A stretch of DNA of 64,000 nt from an uncultured Paracoccaceae bacterium (GCA_947494445.1 CANLVD010000001.1:682001-746000); one strand, 5' to 3'. Shown: positions 26,869 through 35,964, numbered from the stretch's first letter. The notes: generated by a model from the sequence alone, not told the origin. A program made the numbers and translations.

Positions 26869-27626
26869 TGCTGAACACGATTGTGACGGGCGATGCGGCG
26901 CGTCCACCGTTGGTAATTGCCCATGGGCTTTATGGCTCGGCGCGCAATTGGGGCGTGATTGCGAAACGGTTGAGTGATGTCCGGCAAGTGATCGCTGTGG
27001 ATATGCGCAACCACGGAGACAGCCCTCATGATCCCGATCACAGCTATGCGGCTATGGCAGGTGATCTGGCAGATGTTATCGATGCGCATGGGGGCAGGGC
27101 GGATGTTCTGGGGCATTCCATGGGCGGTAAGGCCGCGATGGTTATGGCGTTGACGCACCCGGAAAAGGTGGAGCGTCTGATCGTGGCCGACATTGCACCG
27201 GTGGCTTATGGGCATTCGCAAATTCAGTATGTCGAGGCGATGAAGCGCATGGATCTGTCGGGCCTGACACGGCGTTCGGAGGGTGAGCCCCGGCTGGCGC
27301 AGGACGTTGATGATCCGGCCTTGCGAGCGTTCTTTCTGCAAAGTCTCGTGCTGGGGGAAGAGGGCAATCGCTGGAAATACAATCTTGATGCACTGGCCGA
27401 TCAGATGCCACAAATCATGGGATTTCCCGACCTTCCCGGTCAGTTTGACCGAGAGGCCGTTTTTCTGCGCGGGGCGACGTCTGATTATGTCTCAGGCGAC
27501 GGGATCACCCGGGCACGAGGTCTGTTCCCCCGCGCCCGGTTTGAAGAAGTCGCCAATGCCGGGCATTGGCTGCATGCGGAAAATCCGCGGGGGTTTGAAG
27601 CTGCTATGCGTGAAGCGCTCGGTTGA
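26865..27626 (+). CDS. Alpha/beta hydrolase (YbfF-like esterase)
   Basis: A 253-residue alpha/beta hydrolase. PLVIAHGLYGSARNWGVIAKRL near residue 18 holds the oxyanion HG motif, VLGHSMGGKAAMVMAL near residue 84 the nucleophile elbow with Ser, and the catalytic His is in VANAGHWLHAENP near residue 230. The pattern DMRNHGDSPHDP is seen in YbfF-type thioesterases. It overlaps the VOC gene (ATGA) and is convergent with the thiolase, with stop codons adjacent. Confidence 0.85.
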   Translation: MMLNTIVTGDAARPPLVIAHGLYGSARNWGVIAKRLSDVRQVIAVDMRNHGDSPHDPDHSYAAMAGDLADVIDAHGGRADVLGHSMGGKAAMVMALTHPEKVERLIVADIAPVAYGHSQIQYVEAMKRMDLSGLTRRSEGEPRLAQDVDDPALRAFFLQSLVLGEEGNRWKYNLDALADQMPQIMGFPDLPGQFDREAVFLRGATSDYVSGDGITRARGLFPRARFEEVANAGHWLHAENPRGFEAAMREALG

Positions 27627-28802
27627 TCAGAGCCGCTCGAACGCGAGCGCGATGCCCTGACCACCGCCGATGCACATGGTGACCAGCGCGCGTTTGCCGC
27701 CGATCCGTTCCAGCTCGTAAAGGGCCTTGATCGCGATGATGGCCCCTGTTGCACCAACCGGGTGGCCAAGGGCAATTGCGCCACCGTTTGGATTGACCTT
27801 GGCAGGATCGAGCCCGAGTTCCTTGGTCACTGCGCAGGCTTGAGCCGCAAATGCCTCGTTCGATTCGATGACGTCGAAATCCTCGGCCGACAATCCGGTG
27901 CGCTGCAGGAGGTTCTGAACCGCTGGCACGGGGCCGATGCCCATCACTTCGGGCCGGACTCCGGCATGGGCATAGCCCAGAATGCGCGCTTTTGGCCTCA
28001 AACCGGCAGCCTCAGCCGCCTTGGCGGTGGCCAGAACAACCGCGCCCGCACCATCATTGATGCCCGACGCATTGCCTGCGGTAACCGAGCCGTCTTTCTG
28101 AAACACTGCCCGCAGTCCGGCCAGTTGCTCGGCGTTGGTGGCCTTGGGGTGCTCGTCTGTGTCAAAGGCGATCATGTCCCGTTTGACGCGCACCTCAATC
28201 GGTGTGATCTGGCTTTTGAAATGACCTGCTTCGATGGCCGCCGCCGCCCGGGTCTGGGAGGTCAGGGCAAAGCTGTCCTGTTGCTCGCGTGAGATGCCAT
28301 GCTCTGCCGCCACGTTTTCGGCCGTTACCCCCATATGACCAGTGCCAAAGGGGCAATTGAGCGCGCCCAGCATCATGTCGAGGCTCTTTACATCACCCAT
28401 TTTCTGACCCCAACGAGCGTCAGCCAGAATATAAGGTGACCGGGACATGTTCTCAGCCCCGCCAGCCAGAGCAAAATCGGCATCGCCCAGCATCAGCGAC
28501 TGGATGCAGGAGACCATCGCCTGAACGCCTGAGCCGCAGAGACGGTTGACGTTCATCGCAGGTGTCGTGTCAGGCACGCCAGCTTCAATCGCGGCGGCGC
28601 GCGACAGATACATATCGCGTGGCTCGGTGTTGATTACATGACCGAAACTGACATGGCCTATCTGTTCAGGGTCAACGCCTGCGCGTTCCATCGCGGCTTT
28701 TGAAACGGTTGCGGCCAATGTGATGGGGGGGGTGGCGGCAAGCGCTCCACCGAACGTGCCAATGGCGCTGCGGGCGCCGTCGAGAATAACGATATCGGTC
28801 AT
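27627..28802 (-). CDS. Acetyl-CoA C-acyltransferase (thiolase)
   Basis: A 391-residue thiolase. The acyl-accepting Cys is in NRLCGSGVQAMVSCIQSL near residue 90, and the catalytic His and Cys are in NPNGGAIALGHPVGATGAIIAI near residue 345 and ALVTMCIGGGQGIALAFE at the end. ATG 28802 (MTDIVILDGARSAIGTFGGAL) is the family start. It may serve beta-oxidation, ketone-body use or PHB precursor synthesis. No partner gene is adjacent, so I give no symbol. Confidence 0.93.
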   Translation of the reverse strand: MTDIVILDGARSAIGTFGGALAATPPITLAATVSKAAMERAGVDPEQIGHVSFGHVINTEPRDMYLSRAAAIEAGVPDTTPAMNVNRLCGSGVQAMVSCIQSLMLGDADFALAGGAENMSRSPYILADARWGQKMGDVKSLDMMLGALNCPFGTGHMGVTAENVAAEHGISREQQDSFALTSQTRAAAAIEAGHFKSQITPIEVRVKRDMIAFDTDEHPKATNAEQLAGLRAVFQKDGSVTAGNASGINDGAGAVVLATAKAAEAAGLRPKARILGYAHAGVRPEVMGIGPVPAVQNLLQRTGLSAEDFDVIESNEAFAAQACAVTKELGLDPAKVNPNGGAIALGHPVGATGAIIAIKALYELERIGGKRALVTMCIGGGQGIALAFERL

Positions 28803-28906
28803 GAGATGTTCCTGTTTGCGCGAGGGACTCCCCGAACCGTCGTGGAGGAACATCAAAAGGTCAAGCTTGACCGGGGATCAAATCCAACCGGTCTGTTGTT
28901 TTCGGT

Positions 28907-29923
28907 CTATGCGGCCAGACACATTTTATCGCGACCGGTTTCCTTGGCCTGATACAGCTGCTTGTCCGCGCGCTCGTAAAGGGATTCAACCGATTCACCG
29001 GGTTGGAATAGCGCGGCACCGGCAGAGATCGTGATTGTGCCCATCGAGTCACCGCTTTCCTGGTGGATCCAGTCGAAGTTCTTGAAGGTCTCGCGAATAT
29101 GTTCGGTCACTGCCTTTGCACCATTGAGGTCGGTGTTCGGTAAGATGAGTGCAAACTCCTCGCCACCAAGGCGTGCAGGCTTATCCTGACCTTTGATGCT
29201 CTTGCGCAGCAACTGCCCCAGAAGCCGCAGGACATTGTCACCAGTGGCATGGCCCCAGGTGTCGTTGACCGATTTGAAGTGATCGATGTCGAGGATCACC
29301 AGCGCAAGCGGTTTTGCACCAGCTTTTCCGGTTTCTTCCTTGATCGCATCGTCAAAGGCACGGCGGTTCAGCACGCCGGTCAGATGATCGGTCAGTGCGT
29401 TTTCTTTCAGCTTGTCGAGCTGACTGCGCATCTGTTCGATCTGGGCCTTACTGTTTTCCAGTTTCTGGTTCAGCTCTGTCGCGCTGGCCAGAGCGGTCTG
29501 GTTTGATTTGAACAGCGATCTTGCGGCTTCGCGAAGCTCTTCTTTGGTGCGCATTGTTGACAAATCACGGATGCTTTCCTTCAGTTTGCCGGAAAACACG
29601 TTGCCGCTTTCCATACCGGAGGCGATGCTGGTGAAGATGTTTGAAATCTCGGAGCTCAATGTCTGTTCGATGTTCGAGATGTTCAGCTGCTTGGCCTCTG
29701 CCGAACAATGCTCGTCATATAGGCGCAGGACAAAGCTTTCGGTTACGGGCTCTCCCGATCCGGCGACAGCCTCAAATTCCTGCAGAAGGGACGCATTGCT
29801 TTTTTGAGTAACGTCGAACAGCACTTCAAACACTTTTGGAACAGGCGGCAAGCCATGGTGGCGAGCCAGGCCCATTGCGGTATCGGCCAAATCAAGTGCA
29901 GTCTCTTTTTCCATCTCGGGCAT
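28907..29923 (-). CDS. GGDEF-domain diguanylate cyclase
   Basis: A 338-residue cytoplasmic protein. The C-terminal GGDEF domain (from about residue 170) starts DHLTGVLNRRAFDDAI and has the active-site RLGGEEFALILP near residue 250, so cyclic-di-GMP synthesis is expected. The N-terminal half is helical with a predicted coiled coil (about 130-170) and no recognised sensor domain or membrane helices. ATG 29923 with GGAAGG 9 bases upstream is preferred; ATG 29932 is also possible. An RxxD inhibitory site is not obvious before GGEEF. Confidence 0.9.
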   Translation of the reverse strand: MPEMEKETALDLADTAMGLARHHGLPPVPKVFEVLFDVTQKSNASLLQEFEAVAGSGEPVTESFVLRLYDEHCSAEAKQLNISNIEQTLSSEISNIFTSIASGMESGNVFSGKLKESIRDLSTMRTKEELREAARSLFKSNQTALASATELNQKLENSKAQIEQMRSQLDKLKENALTDHLTGVLNRRAFDDAIKEETGKAGAKPLALVILDIDHFKSVNDTWGHATGDNVLRLLGQLLRKSIKGQDKPARLGGEEFALILPNTDLNGAKAVTEHIRETFKNFDWIHQESGDSMGTITISAGAALFQPGESVESLYERADKQLYQAKETGRDKMCLAA

Positions 29924-30119
29924 CGGGGGCATCCTTCCAGCATATCGTAAGCGGGCTATAAGGTGCAGACCGTTTCCAAAGTCTGAATTTTTGGGTCTGC
30001 CCGGAAAAATTGGCGAGGGACCGGTAACTGAGCGGCATTACGCCGGTCTGGAGGTGCTTGACGTTAAGGTGAAACCGCCGTTAACACCTTGTTAACTCTT
30101 CTGACCAATACCGGTAGAA

Positions 30120-30140
30120 ATTGCTGAAAATTTTAGCAAT
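30120..30140. promoter_or_regulatory. Near-perfect palindrome upstream of the receiver-like gene
   Basis: ATTGCT and AGCAAT flank AAAATTTT with a single unmatched G. It lies 33 bp before the TTG start of the receiver-like gene. A GTTAACACCTTGTTAAC inverted repeat lies just upstream, near 30080-30096. An operator or part of an AT-rich promoter is possible. Confidence 0.35.
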
Positions 30141-30172
30141 ACTGTTTCTTCAATCGTCTAAAGAGGTGTGAT

Positions 30173-30559
30173 TTGCGCGTTCTCCTGCTTCAGGAAAATC
30201 AGGACCTTGGCATGATCTGGTGCCGGTTTCTGTGTCGCCAGGGATTGGAGGCTGTCCTGTGCGCAACGCCTGAAGACGCGATAAATGAACTGAATACAGG
30301 AACTTACTCAGCGCTGGTGTTGGATCCGGTTATGGTTGATGGGGCGATTGGTGTGGCGGATCTGGCAACCTATCGGAACCCAGATATCACAATCATCGCA
30401 GTGACCACGTCGAATTTCTTCTCCGATGGTGCAATGTTCGAATTGCTGCCTTCTGCACGCGGTGTGTTGCGTGCACCGATCAGACCGTCTGACTTGGCGG
30501 CCTATCTGGAACACTACACGCAGAAACCCCATTCCAAGACCGTTTCGCAGACCGCCTGA
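30173..30559 (+). CDS. Stand-alone degenerate receiver (REC-like) protein
   Basis: A 128-residue protein with the outline of a CheY-like receiver and no output domain. The acidic pair of strand 1 is reduced to E-N (LLLQENQDLG), the phospho-acceptor position is kept (ALVLDPVMVDG, Asp near residue 51) and Thr is present (IIAVTTSNFF). The invariant Lys near the end is replaced (GVLRAPIRP). Phosphorylation may therefore be weak or lost. The start is TTG 30173 with AGAGG upstream; no ATG is available. It is divergent from the GGDEF gene. Confidence 0.7.
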   Translation: MRVLLLQENQDLGMIWCRFLCRQGLEAVLCATPEDAINELNTGTYSALVLDPVMVDGAIGVADLATYRNPDITIIAVTTSNFFSDGAMFELLPSARGVLRAPIRPSDLAAYLEHYTQKPHSKTVSQTA

Positions 30560-30562
30560 ACC

Positions 30563-31534
30563 TTACCCGCGCCGCGTTGGTACGCTCCAGTCCAGCTTTT
30601 GTCCGGTTGGAATGATCCTGTGCGGATTGATGCTTTCATGGCTGTAGTGATAGTGGCGAATGATATGATCAAACCGACAAGTGTTGGCGATACCGGGCAT
30701 TTGATAAATGGTGCGCGTGAAGTCCCAGAGCTCAGGGTAGTCGATCAAACGGGCGCGGTTGCACTTGAAATGACCCACATAAACCGGATCAAAGCGGAAC
30801 AGTGTCGTGACCAACCGGATGTCGGCTTCTGACAGTGTGTCGCCGGTCAGGAAGCGACGTCCGGTCAGATGCGCTTCCAGCCAGTCGAGTGTGTCAAAGA
30901 CATCTCCGACAGCCTCGTCATAAGCCGATTGTGATCGTGCAAAACCACTGCGGTAGACACCATTGTTCAGACCCGGGTAAACGCGGGCGTTGATCGCGTC
31001 GACCTCTTCGCGGTTCTCATCTGTTAAAAGGCGATCAGTCGGACCGGTCACGCTGTCAAATGCATGGTCCAGCATGCGGATGATTTCAGCCGATTCGTTT
31101 GATACGATCTGTCCCGTCTTCTTGTCCCAGAGAATTGGCACAGTTGACCGGCCTGAGACCTTAGGATCGGCGCGAATGTAGATATCGCGCAAATATTCCG
31201 AGCCAAACAGCCGGTCTCCGGTCGCGCCGGGGAAATCGGTGGCAAAAGTCCACCCATCGTGCAGCATGTCGGGATGGACGGAATCGTAAGTGATATGATC
31301 AGCCAGACCCTTCAATTGCCGGTAGATCAGGCCGCGGTGTGCCCAGGGACAAGCGTAAGAGACATAAAGATGATAGCGACCGCTTTCAGCCTTGAACCCA
31401 CCCGTGCCGCTTGGTCCGGCGGAGCCATCGGCTGTGATCCAGTTACGAAACACCGAGTCCGGCCGCTTGAACGCACCATCAGAGCCAACGGAAAAGCTGT
31501 CGTTGCGCCAAATACCGTCGAGTAGAAATCCCAT
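30563..31534 (-). CDS. Glutathionyl-hydroquinone reductase (Xi-class GST, YqjG/EcmB-like)
   Basis: A 323-residue Xi-class glutathione transferase. The catalytic Cys is in VSYACPWAHRGLIYRQLKGL near residue 62 (CPWA), and STVPILWDKKTGQIVSNESAEIIRML near residue 135 is the conserved thioredoxin-fold end. The C-terminal helical domain contains INARVYPGLNNGVYRSGFA. Such enzymes reduce glutathionyl-hydroquinones using a second glutathione. It is convergent with the receiver-like gene, 3 bp apart. Confidence 0.93.
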   Translation of the reverse strand: MGFLLDGIWRNDSFSVGSDGAFKRPDSVFRNWITADGSAGPSGTGGFKAESGRYHLYVSYACPWAHRGLIYRQLKGLADHITYDSVHPDMLHDGWTFATDFPGATGDRLFGSEYLRDIYIRADPKVSGRSTVPILWDKKTGQIVSNESAEIIRMLDHAFDSVTGPTDRLLTDENREEVDAINARVYPGLNNGVYRSGFARSQSAYDEAVGDVFDTLDWLEAHLTGRRFLTGDTLSEADIRLVTTLFRFDPVYVGHFKCNRARLIDYPELWDFTRTIYQMPGIANTCRFDHIIRHYHYSHESINPHRIIPTGQKLDWSVPTRRG

Positions 31535-31666
31535 GTCGCCCTCTGTTCATTGCCTAGGGCGGGATGTGTAGCAGGCGTTTGGGTCTGTGACACGAATGGA
31601 CTTGGACAAGAGGTGTTTCGAATTTGTGAACACTGCTGTGTGGTTGAATTCGATTAATCTTCGACA

Positions 31667-31678
31667 AAATCATGATTT
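31667..31678. promoter_or_regulatory. AAATCATGATTT palindrome upstream of dgcN
   Basis: A perfect 12-bp palindrome in the AT-rich 31535-31782 gap, about 105 bp upstream of the dgcN start. It is a candidate operator for the D-amino-acid operon. No regulator gene adjoins. Confidence 0.3.
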
Positions 31679-31782
31679 AATCGGTAAATATTCCTATTTT
31701 CTCATCCAAACAGAAGAATTCAGTGATATTTTTATGCCAGACAGGTGTAATCACCCGAAAACATTCTGTCTGAGAGGTTGCC

Positions 31783-32778
31783 ATGATTGATTCCCCCTAT
31801 CTGCTGTTTCTGGGTGACGCCAAGGATGCTCTGGCTGCGAAGGTGGCCCAGGGCATCAAAGACTGGCGTCCCGAAGCCGCGCTTGGTCAGTTTCGTCTGC
31901 CCGGGTGCAACGCTGACATGCAACTGCCTGACATGACAATTGCCGAGGCCAAGACAGCCGGTGTGAAAACCCTTGTGGTTGGTGTGGCCAACCGGGGTGG
32001 CATCATCTCCCAGACATGGCTGGACGTGTTGGTCGAGGCGCTTGAAGCTGGCATGGATGTGGCCTCGGGCCTGCACAATCTCCTGAAGGACGAGCCGCGT
32101 CTGGTGGCAGCGGCTGAAGCTGCTGGGCGGAATTTGTTTGATGTGCGCATCCCGATGGAGGAATACCCTATTGCCTCTGGCGTCAAGCGTACGGGCAAGC
32201 GTTGTCTGGCAATTGGCACCGATTGCTCTGTGGGCAAGATGTACACGGCCATGGCGATGGAACGTGAGATGCTCAAGCGCGGGATGAATGCCACGTTTCG
32301 GGCCACAGGTCAGACGGGCATTCTGATTACAGGTGGCGGCGTGCCCCTTGATGCTGTGGTTGCCGATTTCATGGCCGGTTCGGTCGAGCACATCTCACCT
32401 GACAATGATGCGGATCACTGGGACCTGATCGAGGGGCAGGGAAGCCTGTTCCATGCCTCTTATTCAGGCGTGACGCTTGCGTTGATCCATGGTGGGCAGC
32501 CCGATGCGCTGATCCTGTGCCATGAACCAACGCGGCCACATATGCGGGGCCTGCCCGACTACAACCTGCCAAGCCTTGAGGCCCTGCGTGATCTTGGTCT
32601 GACCATGGCGCGCATCGTGAACCCGGATGTCAAAGTGGTTGGCGTTTCAGTCAATACGGCTGCGATGTCCGAAGCTGATGCACAGGCCTATCTGCAGGAG
32701 GTCGAGACACGTATGGGTCTGCCAGCTGTCGATCCGTTCCGCTATGGCGCAGGCCGTCTTGTGGATGCGCTGGCATGA
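31783..32778 (+). CDS. dgcN: D-glutamate N-acetyltransferase DgcN (DUF1611 family)
   Basis: A 331-residue DUF1611 protein. From published work on marine Proteobacteria as I recall it, DgcN acetylates D-glutamate and DgcA racemises the product, opening a D-Glu catabolic route. A P-loop-like AIGTDCSVGKMYTAMAMEREML lies near residue 145, preceded by RIPMEEYPIASGVKRTGKRC. The end has NPDVKVVGVSVNTAAMSEADA. GAGAGG precedes ATG 31783. Its stop overlaps the start of dgcA (ATGA), and a D-amino-acid aminotransferase follows. Confidence 0.87.
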   Translation: MIDSPYLLFLGDAKDALAAKVAQGIKDWRPEAALGQFRLPGCNADMQLPDMTIAEAKTAGVKTLVVGVANRGGIISQTWLDVLVEALEAGMDVASGLHNLLKDEPRLVAAAEAAGRNLFDVRIPMEEYPIASGVKRTGKRCLAIGTDCSVGKMYTAMAMEREMLKRGMNATFRATGQTGILITGGGVPLDAVVADFMAGSVEHISPDNDADHWDLIEGQGSLFHASYSGVTLALIHGGQPDALILCHEPTRPHMRGLPDYNLPSLEALRDLGLTMARIVNPDVKVVGVSVNTAAMSEADAQAYLQEVETRMGLPAVDPFRYGAGRLVDALA

Positions 32779-33740
32779 CCATCACTGTCCGGCCAGATGT
32801 CTTCAGACTGCGCGAGGCGTTCAAGATCTCGCGCGGCTCGCGGACAGAGGCCAAGGTGATCACGGTTCGGATCACCCGGGATGGTCACACCGGTCAGGGT
32901 GAATGTGTGCCCTACGCCCGCTATGACGAGACGCTGGAAAGCGTCGCAGCCGAGATCGAAGCATTGCCACAGGACATCAGCCGGGCCGCTTTGCAAGACG
33001 CTCTCGCACCCGGTGCGGCGCGCAACGCTGTGGATTGTGCGCTTTGGGATCTGGAGGCGAAGCTGGCCGGGAAACCTGCATGGGCGCTGGCCGGGCTTGA
33101 GGCTCCGCAACCTTGCCTGACCGCATTCACCCTGTCCTGGGATACGCCTGAGGTGATGGAGATGCAGGCCCGCAAGCACAGCAAGCGCCCCCTTCTGAAG
33201 ACCAAGCTGGGTGGCGAGGGCGATGTTGCGCGGATCGAAGCTGTGCGCCGGGGCGCACCTGATGCGCGGATCATCGTTGATGCTAATGAGGGGTGGACGC
33301 CTGAGCTCTATACTGAGCTTGCGCCTGTACTTGTGCGCCTCGGTGTCGAGTTGGTCGAGCAGCCCCTGCCTGCCAGTGCCGATGATGCGCTCGTCGCTCT
33401 GGAACGGCCCTTGCCGGTCTGTGCGGACGAAAGCTGCCATGACCGGGCAAGTCTGCCTGCGTTGAAGGGCAAATACGATGTGGTCAACGTCAAGCTGGAC
33501 AAGACCGGTGGTCTGACAGAAGCTTTGGCCCTGAAACAGGCGGCCAGATCGGAAGGCTATGATCTGATGATGGGATGCATGGTCGGCTCGTCTCTGGCGA
33601 TGGCACCGGCACTTCTTGTGGCGCAGGGCATGAGATTTGTCGATCTGGACGGGCCGCTTTTGCTGGCGGAAGATCGTGACCCGCCTATGATGTTCGACGA
33701 CGCCGTGATCCATCCGGCACCACGAGAGCTTTGGGGATAA
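32775..33740 (+). CDS. dgcA: N-acetyl-D-glutamate racemase DgcA (enolase superfamily)
   Basis: An enolase-superfamily racemase of 321 residues that resembles dipeptide epimerases. The KxK acid/base pair is in RPLLKTKLGGEGD near residue 140, metal ligands in ARIIVDANEGW, VELVEQPLP and VCADESCHD, and the second catalytic Lys in DVVNVKLDKTGGLTEAL near residue 240. Coupling to dgcN argues for N-acetyl-D-glutamate as substrate rather than a dipeptide. Twelve bases separate it from the aminotransferase gene. Confidence 0.87.
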   Translation: MTITVRPDVFRLREAFKISRGSRTEAKVITVRITRDGHTGQGECVPYARYDETLESVAAEIEALPQDISRAALQDALAPGAARNAVDCALWDLEAKLAGKPAWALAGLEAPQPCLTAFTLSWDTPEVMEMQARKHSKRPLLKTKLGGEGDVARIEAVRRGAPDARIIVDANEGWTPELYTELAPVLVRLGVELVEQPLPASADDALVALERPLPVCADESCHDRASLPALKGKYDVVNVKLDKTGGLTEALALKQAARSEGYDLMMGCMVGSSLAMAPALLVAQGMRFVDLDGPLLLAEDRDPPMMFDDAVIHPAPRELWG

Positions 33741-33752
33741 GGACCTGATAGG

Positions 33753-34607
33753 ATGAGCAGAACTGTTTACGTGAATGGCGAGTATGTCGCTGAAGAAGAT
33801 GCAAAGATCTCGATTTTCGACCGTGGATTTCTGATGGCGGATGGGGTCTATGAGGTGACATCAGTCATCGGTGGCAAGCTGGTCGACTGGCCGGGCCATT
33901 GTGCGCGTCTCAGCCGGTCCCTGAACGAGCTTGATATGAAATCACCTGGCTCGGACGAGGAGTTGCTGGCGATCCACCGTGAATTGGTACGGCTCAACGA
34001 TCTGGAAGAGGGTATGATCTACATGCAGATCACCCGCGGGGCCGAGGATCGCGATTTTGCTTGGAGTGATGATCTGGTGCCGTCCATCGTGCTGTTCACG
34101 CAGGCGAAATCCGTGGCCGAGAAGGCCGAGTACAAGACTGGTATCAAAGTCATCTCGGTTGAAGACATCCGCTGGGCGCGGCGCGACATCAAAACCGTGC
34201 AACTGCTGGCGCCATCGCTGTGCAAGATGAAAGCCAAGGCCGCAGGCGCGCAGGATGCGTGGATGGTCGAGGATGGTTTCGTCAACGAAGGCACGTCCAA
34301 CAACGCCTATATCGTCAAGGATGACGGCACCATCGTGACCCGCAACCTGTCCCATTCCATCCTGCACGGGATCACCCGCGCGGCTGTTCTGGAATACGCC
34401 CGAGAGGCACAGATCAAGGTCGAGGAACGTCCCTTTACCATTGAAGAAGCACAAGGCGCTGCCGAGGCATTCGTGACGGCTGCCAGCACTTTCGTCTGCC
34501 CGGTGGTGGAGATCGACGGGGTACAGGTGGGCAGCGGGACACCCGGGCCGGTGGCGGCACGATTGCGCGAGATCTATCTGGCTGAAAGCCTCAAGAAAGC
34601 GGTCTGA
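33753..34607 (+). CDS. D-amino-acid transaminase (class IV aminotransferase)
   Basis: A PLP enzyme of fold type IV, 284 residues. ISIFDRGFLMADGVYEVTSV near residue 20 and MIYMQITRGAEDRDF near residue 88 match D-alanine-type aminotransferases. The PLP Lys is in WARRDIKTVQLLAPSLCK near residue 148, and EDGFVNEGTSNNAYIV with SILHGITRAAVLEYA follow. It would move amino groups between D-amino acids and D-glutamate, feeding dgcN-dgcA, with which it forms an operon. Confidence 0.92.
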   Translation: MSRTVYVNGEYVAEEDAKISIFDRGFLMADGVYEVTSVIGGKLVDWPGHCARLSRSLNELDMKSPGSDEELLAIHRELVRLNDLEEGMIYMQITRGAEDRDFAWSDDLVPSIVLFTQAKSVAEKAEYKTGIKVISVEDIRWARRDIKTVQLLAPSLCKMKAKAAGAQDAWMVEDGFVNEGTSNNAYIVKDDGTIVTRNLSHSILHGITRAAVLEYAREAQIKVEERPFTIEEAQGAAEAFVTAASTFVCPVVEIDGVQVGSGTPGPVAARLREIYLAESLKKAV

Positions 34608-34890
34608 CCGGGCCGCTCTTCGCAGGTCTCATTCGAACCATGAAGCAGGCGGTTCAGCCTGTTCGATTGTGGTCCGAAAGGGCTTCGCAGGGCTTTCTGT
34701 GGATAGTGAAACATGCGTGCGGCACTGGTCAGAGTGTACTTTGGGGCGAAGGTTTAAAGCGCTAGAACCGCGAGGGGCCACCGATGGTCGAGGGCGTGCG
34801 CGGGCTCGGGGCGGTGCAGATCAAGCCGCGTTCCGGTCCGGGGCAACCGGACCGGAGATATCACTTGTAAGGGGAGCTTTCGGCCAGGCC
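34608..34890. other. Intergenic region between two convergent genes, with two hairpins
   Basis: 283 bases between the aminotransferase stop and the cysK-type stop. A CAGGC/GCCTG stem at 34646-34661 could end the aminotransferase transcript. A strong stem lies at 34833-34855 (separate entry). A plus-strand ORF through here (34669-35172) looks spurious, since it runs antisense into the cysK-type gene. Confidence 0.5.
34833..34855. terminator. Perfect 9-bp GC-rich stem-loop between convergent genes
   Basis: CCGGTCCGG, loop GGCAA, then CCGGACCGG. It lies 36 bases beyond the cysK-type stop and could serve either strand, but no T-tract follows on either side, so it may be a Rho-dependent end or a processing site. 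Confidence 0.45.
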
Positions 34891-35964
34891 CTAACCCATC
34901 TGGTAGCCGGGAGTGGAGTGCGACAGGGCGACTTCTTCTTCCGACATGTCTTCCTCTATGCCTTCGAAAAGCGGTGTCGTCATGTAGCGCTCGCCGGTGT
35001 CAGGCAGCATGCACAGGATGACGGCACCGGGCTCTGCCTTGGCGGCAAGGTCCATGGCGATGGCAAAGGTCGAGCCACCCGAGACGCCTGTGAAAATGCC
35101 TTCCTTGGCGGCCAGTTCGCGTGCCCATTTGATGCCATCGGGTCCTGCCACGGGCAGCAATTCGTCATATAGGTTGTTGTCGATTGCCTCTTGCAGAACC
35201 AGCGGAATGAAATCCGGGGTCCAGCCCTGAATCGGATGGGGCTGGAAATCGGGATGGCTTGAAGCAGGCTGACCCTGATCATCACGCTCCTGCGCGGTAC
35301 CGCCGCCGACGATCTGGGCGTTCGCGGGTTCGCTAAGAATGATCTTGGTGTCAGGGCGTTCCTTGCGCAACACCCTGCCTACGCCAGTCACCGTGCCACC
35401 TGTGCCATAGCCGGTCACGAAGTAGTCCAGCCGCTTGCCGTCGAAATCTGCCATGATCTCGCGGGCGGTGGTGTTCTCGTGGATCACTGCATTGGCGTCG
35501 GTCTCAAACTGATGGGCAAGGAACCAGCCGTTTGCCCCGGCCAGTTCAACGGCCTTGCGGTACATCCCGAAGCCTTTTTCTGCACGTGGTGTCAGAACGA
35601 CCTTGGCGCCCAGCATCCGCATCAGCTTGCGGCGTTCGATGGAAAAGCTGTCGGCCATGGTGATGACCAGCGGATAGCCCTTCTGGGCACAGACCATCGC
35701 CAGCCCGACCCCGGTGTTGCCGGAGGTCGCCTCGACCACGGTCTGGCCTGGCTTCAGGGTGCCGTTTGCCTCGGCCGTCTCGATGATGCTGATGGCCAAC
35801 CGGTCCTTGACGGAGGCGGCAGGGTTGAACGCTTCAGCCTTCACGTAAAGCTCTACATGGTCGGGTGCGAGGTTGTTCACGCGCACGCATGGTGTATCGC
35901 CGATGGTTTCCAGAATGCTGTCAAACAGTCGCCCACGCCCGGAAGTTGATCGCGTGTTTGCCAT
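34891..35964 (-). CDS. Cysteine synthase-like PLP enzyme (CysK family)
   Basis: A fold-type II PLP enzyme of 357 residues. The PLP Lys is in NPAASVKDRLAISIIE near residue 49, the phosphate loop is TSGNTGVGLAM near residue 78 and the glycine loop GYGTGGTVTGVGRVL near residue 188. FTGVSGGSTFAIAMDLA is near residue 295. It is longer than enteric CysK (about 320) because of an extra C-terminal tail (GIEEDMSEEEVALSHS). ATG 35964 is chosen; the longer frame from 36039 adds 25 non-family residues. O-acetylserine sulfhydrylase is most likely; cystathionine synthase-like activity is possible. Confidence 0.9.
   Translation of the reverse strand: MANTRSTSGRGRLFDSILETIGDTPCVRVNNLAPDHVELYVKAEAFNPAASVKDRLAISIIETAEANGTLKPGQTVVEATSGNTGVGLAMVCAQKGYPLVITMADSFSIERRKLMRMLGAKVVLTPRAEKGFGMYRKAVELAGANGWFLAHQFETDANAVIHENTTAREIMADFDGKRLDYFVTGYGTGGTVTGVGRVLRKERPDTKIILSEPANAQIVGGGTAQERDDQGQPASSHPDFQPHPIQGWTPDFIPLVLQEAIDNNLYDELLPVAGPDGIKWARELAAKEGIFTGVSGGSTFAIAMDLAAKAEPGAVILCMLPDTGERYMTTPLFEGIEEDMSEEEVALSHSTPGYQMG

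Noticed and set aside
34610-34680. A possible tRNA (GGTTCA and TTCGATT-like pieces)
   Set aside because: No acceptor stem or anticodon arm can be drawn; only a simple hairpin is present.
34669-35172. A 167-residue plus-strand frame after the aminotransferase
   Set aside because: It runs antisense into the cysK-type gene and has no start signal; treated as non-coding.
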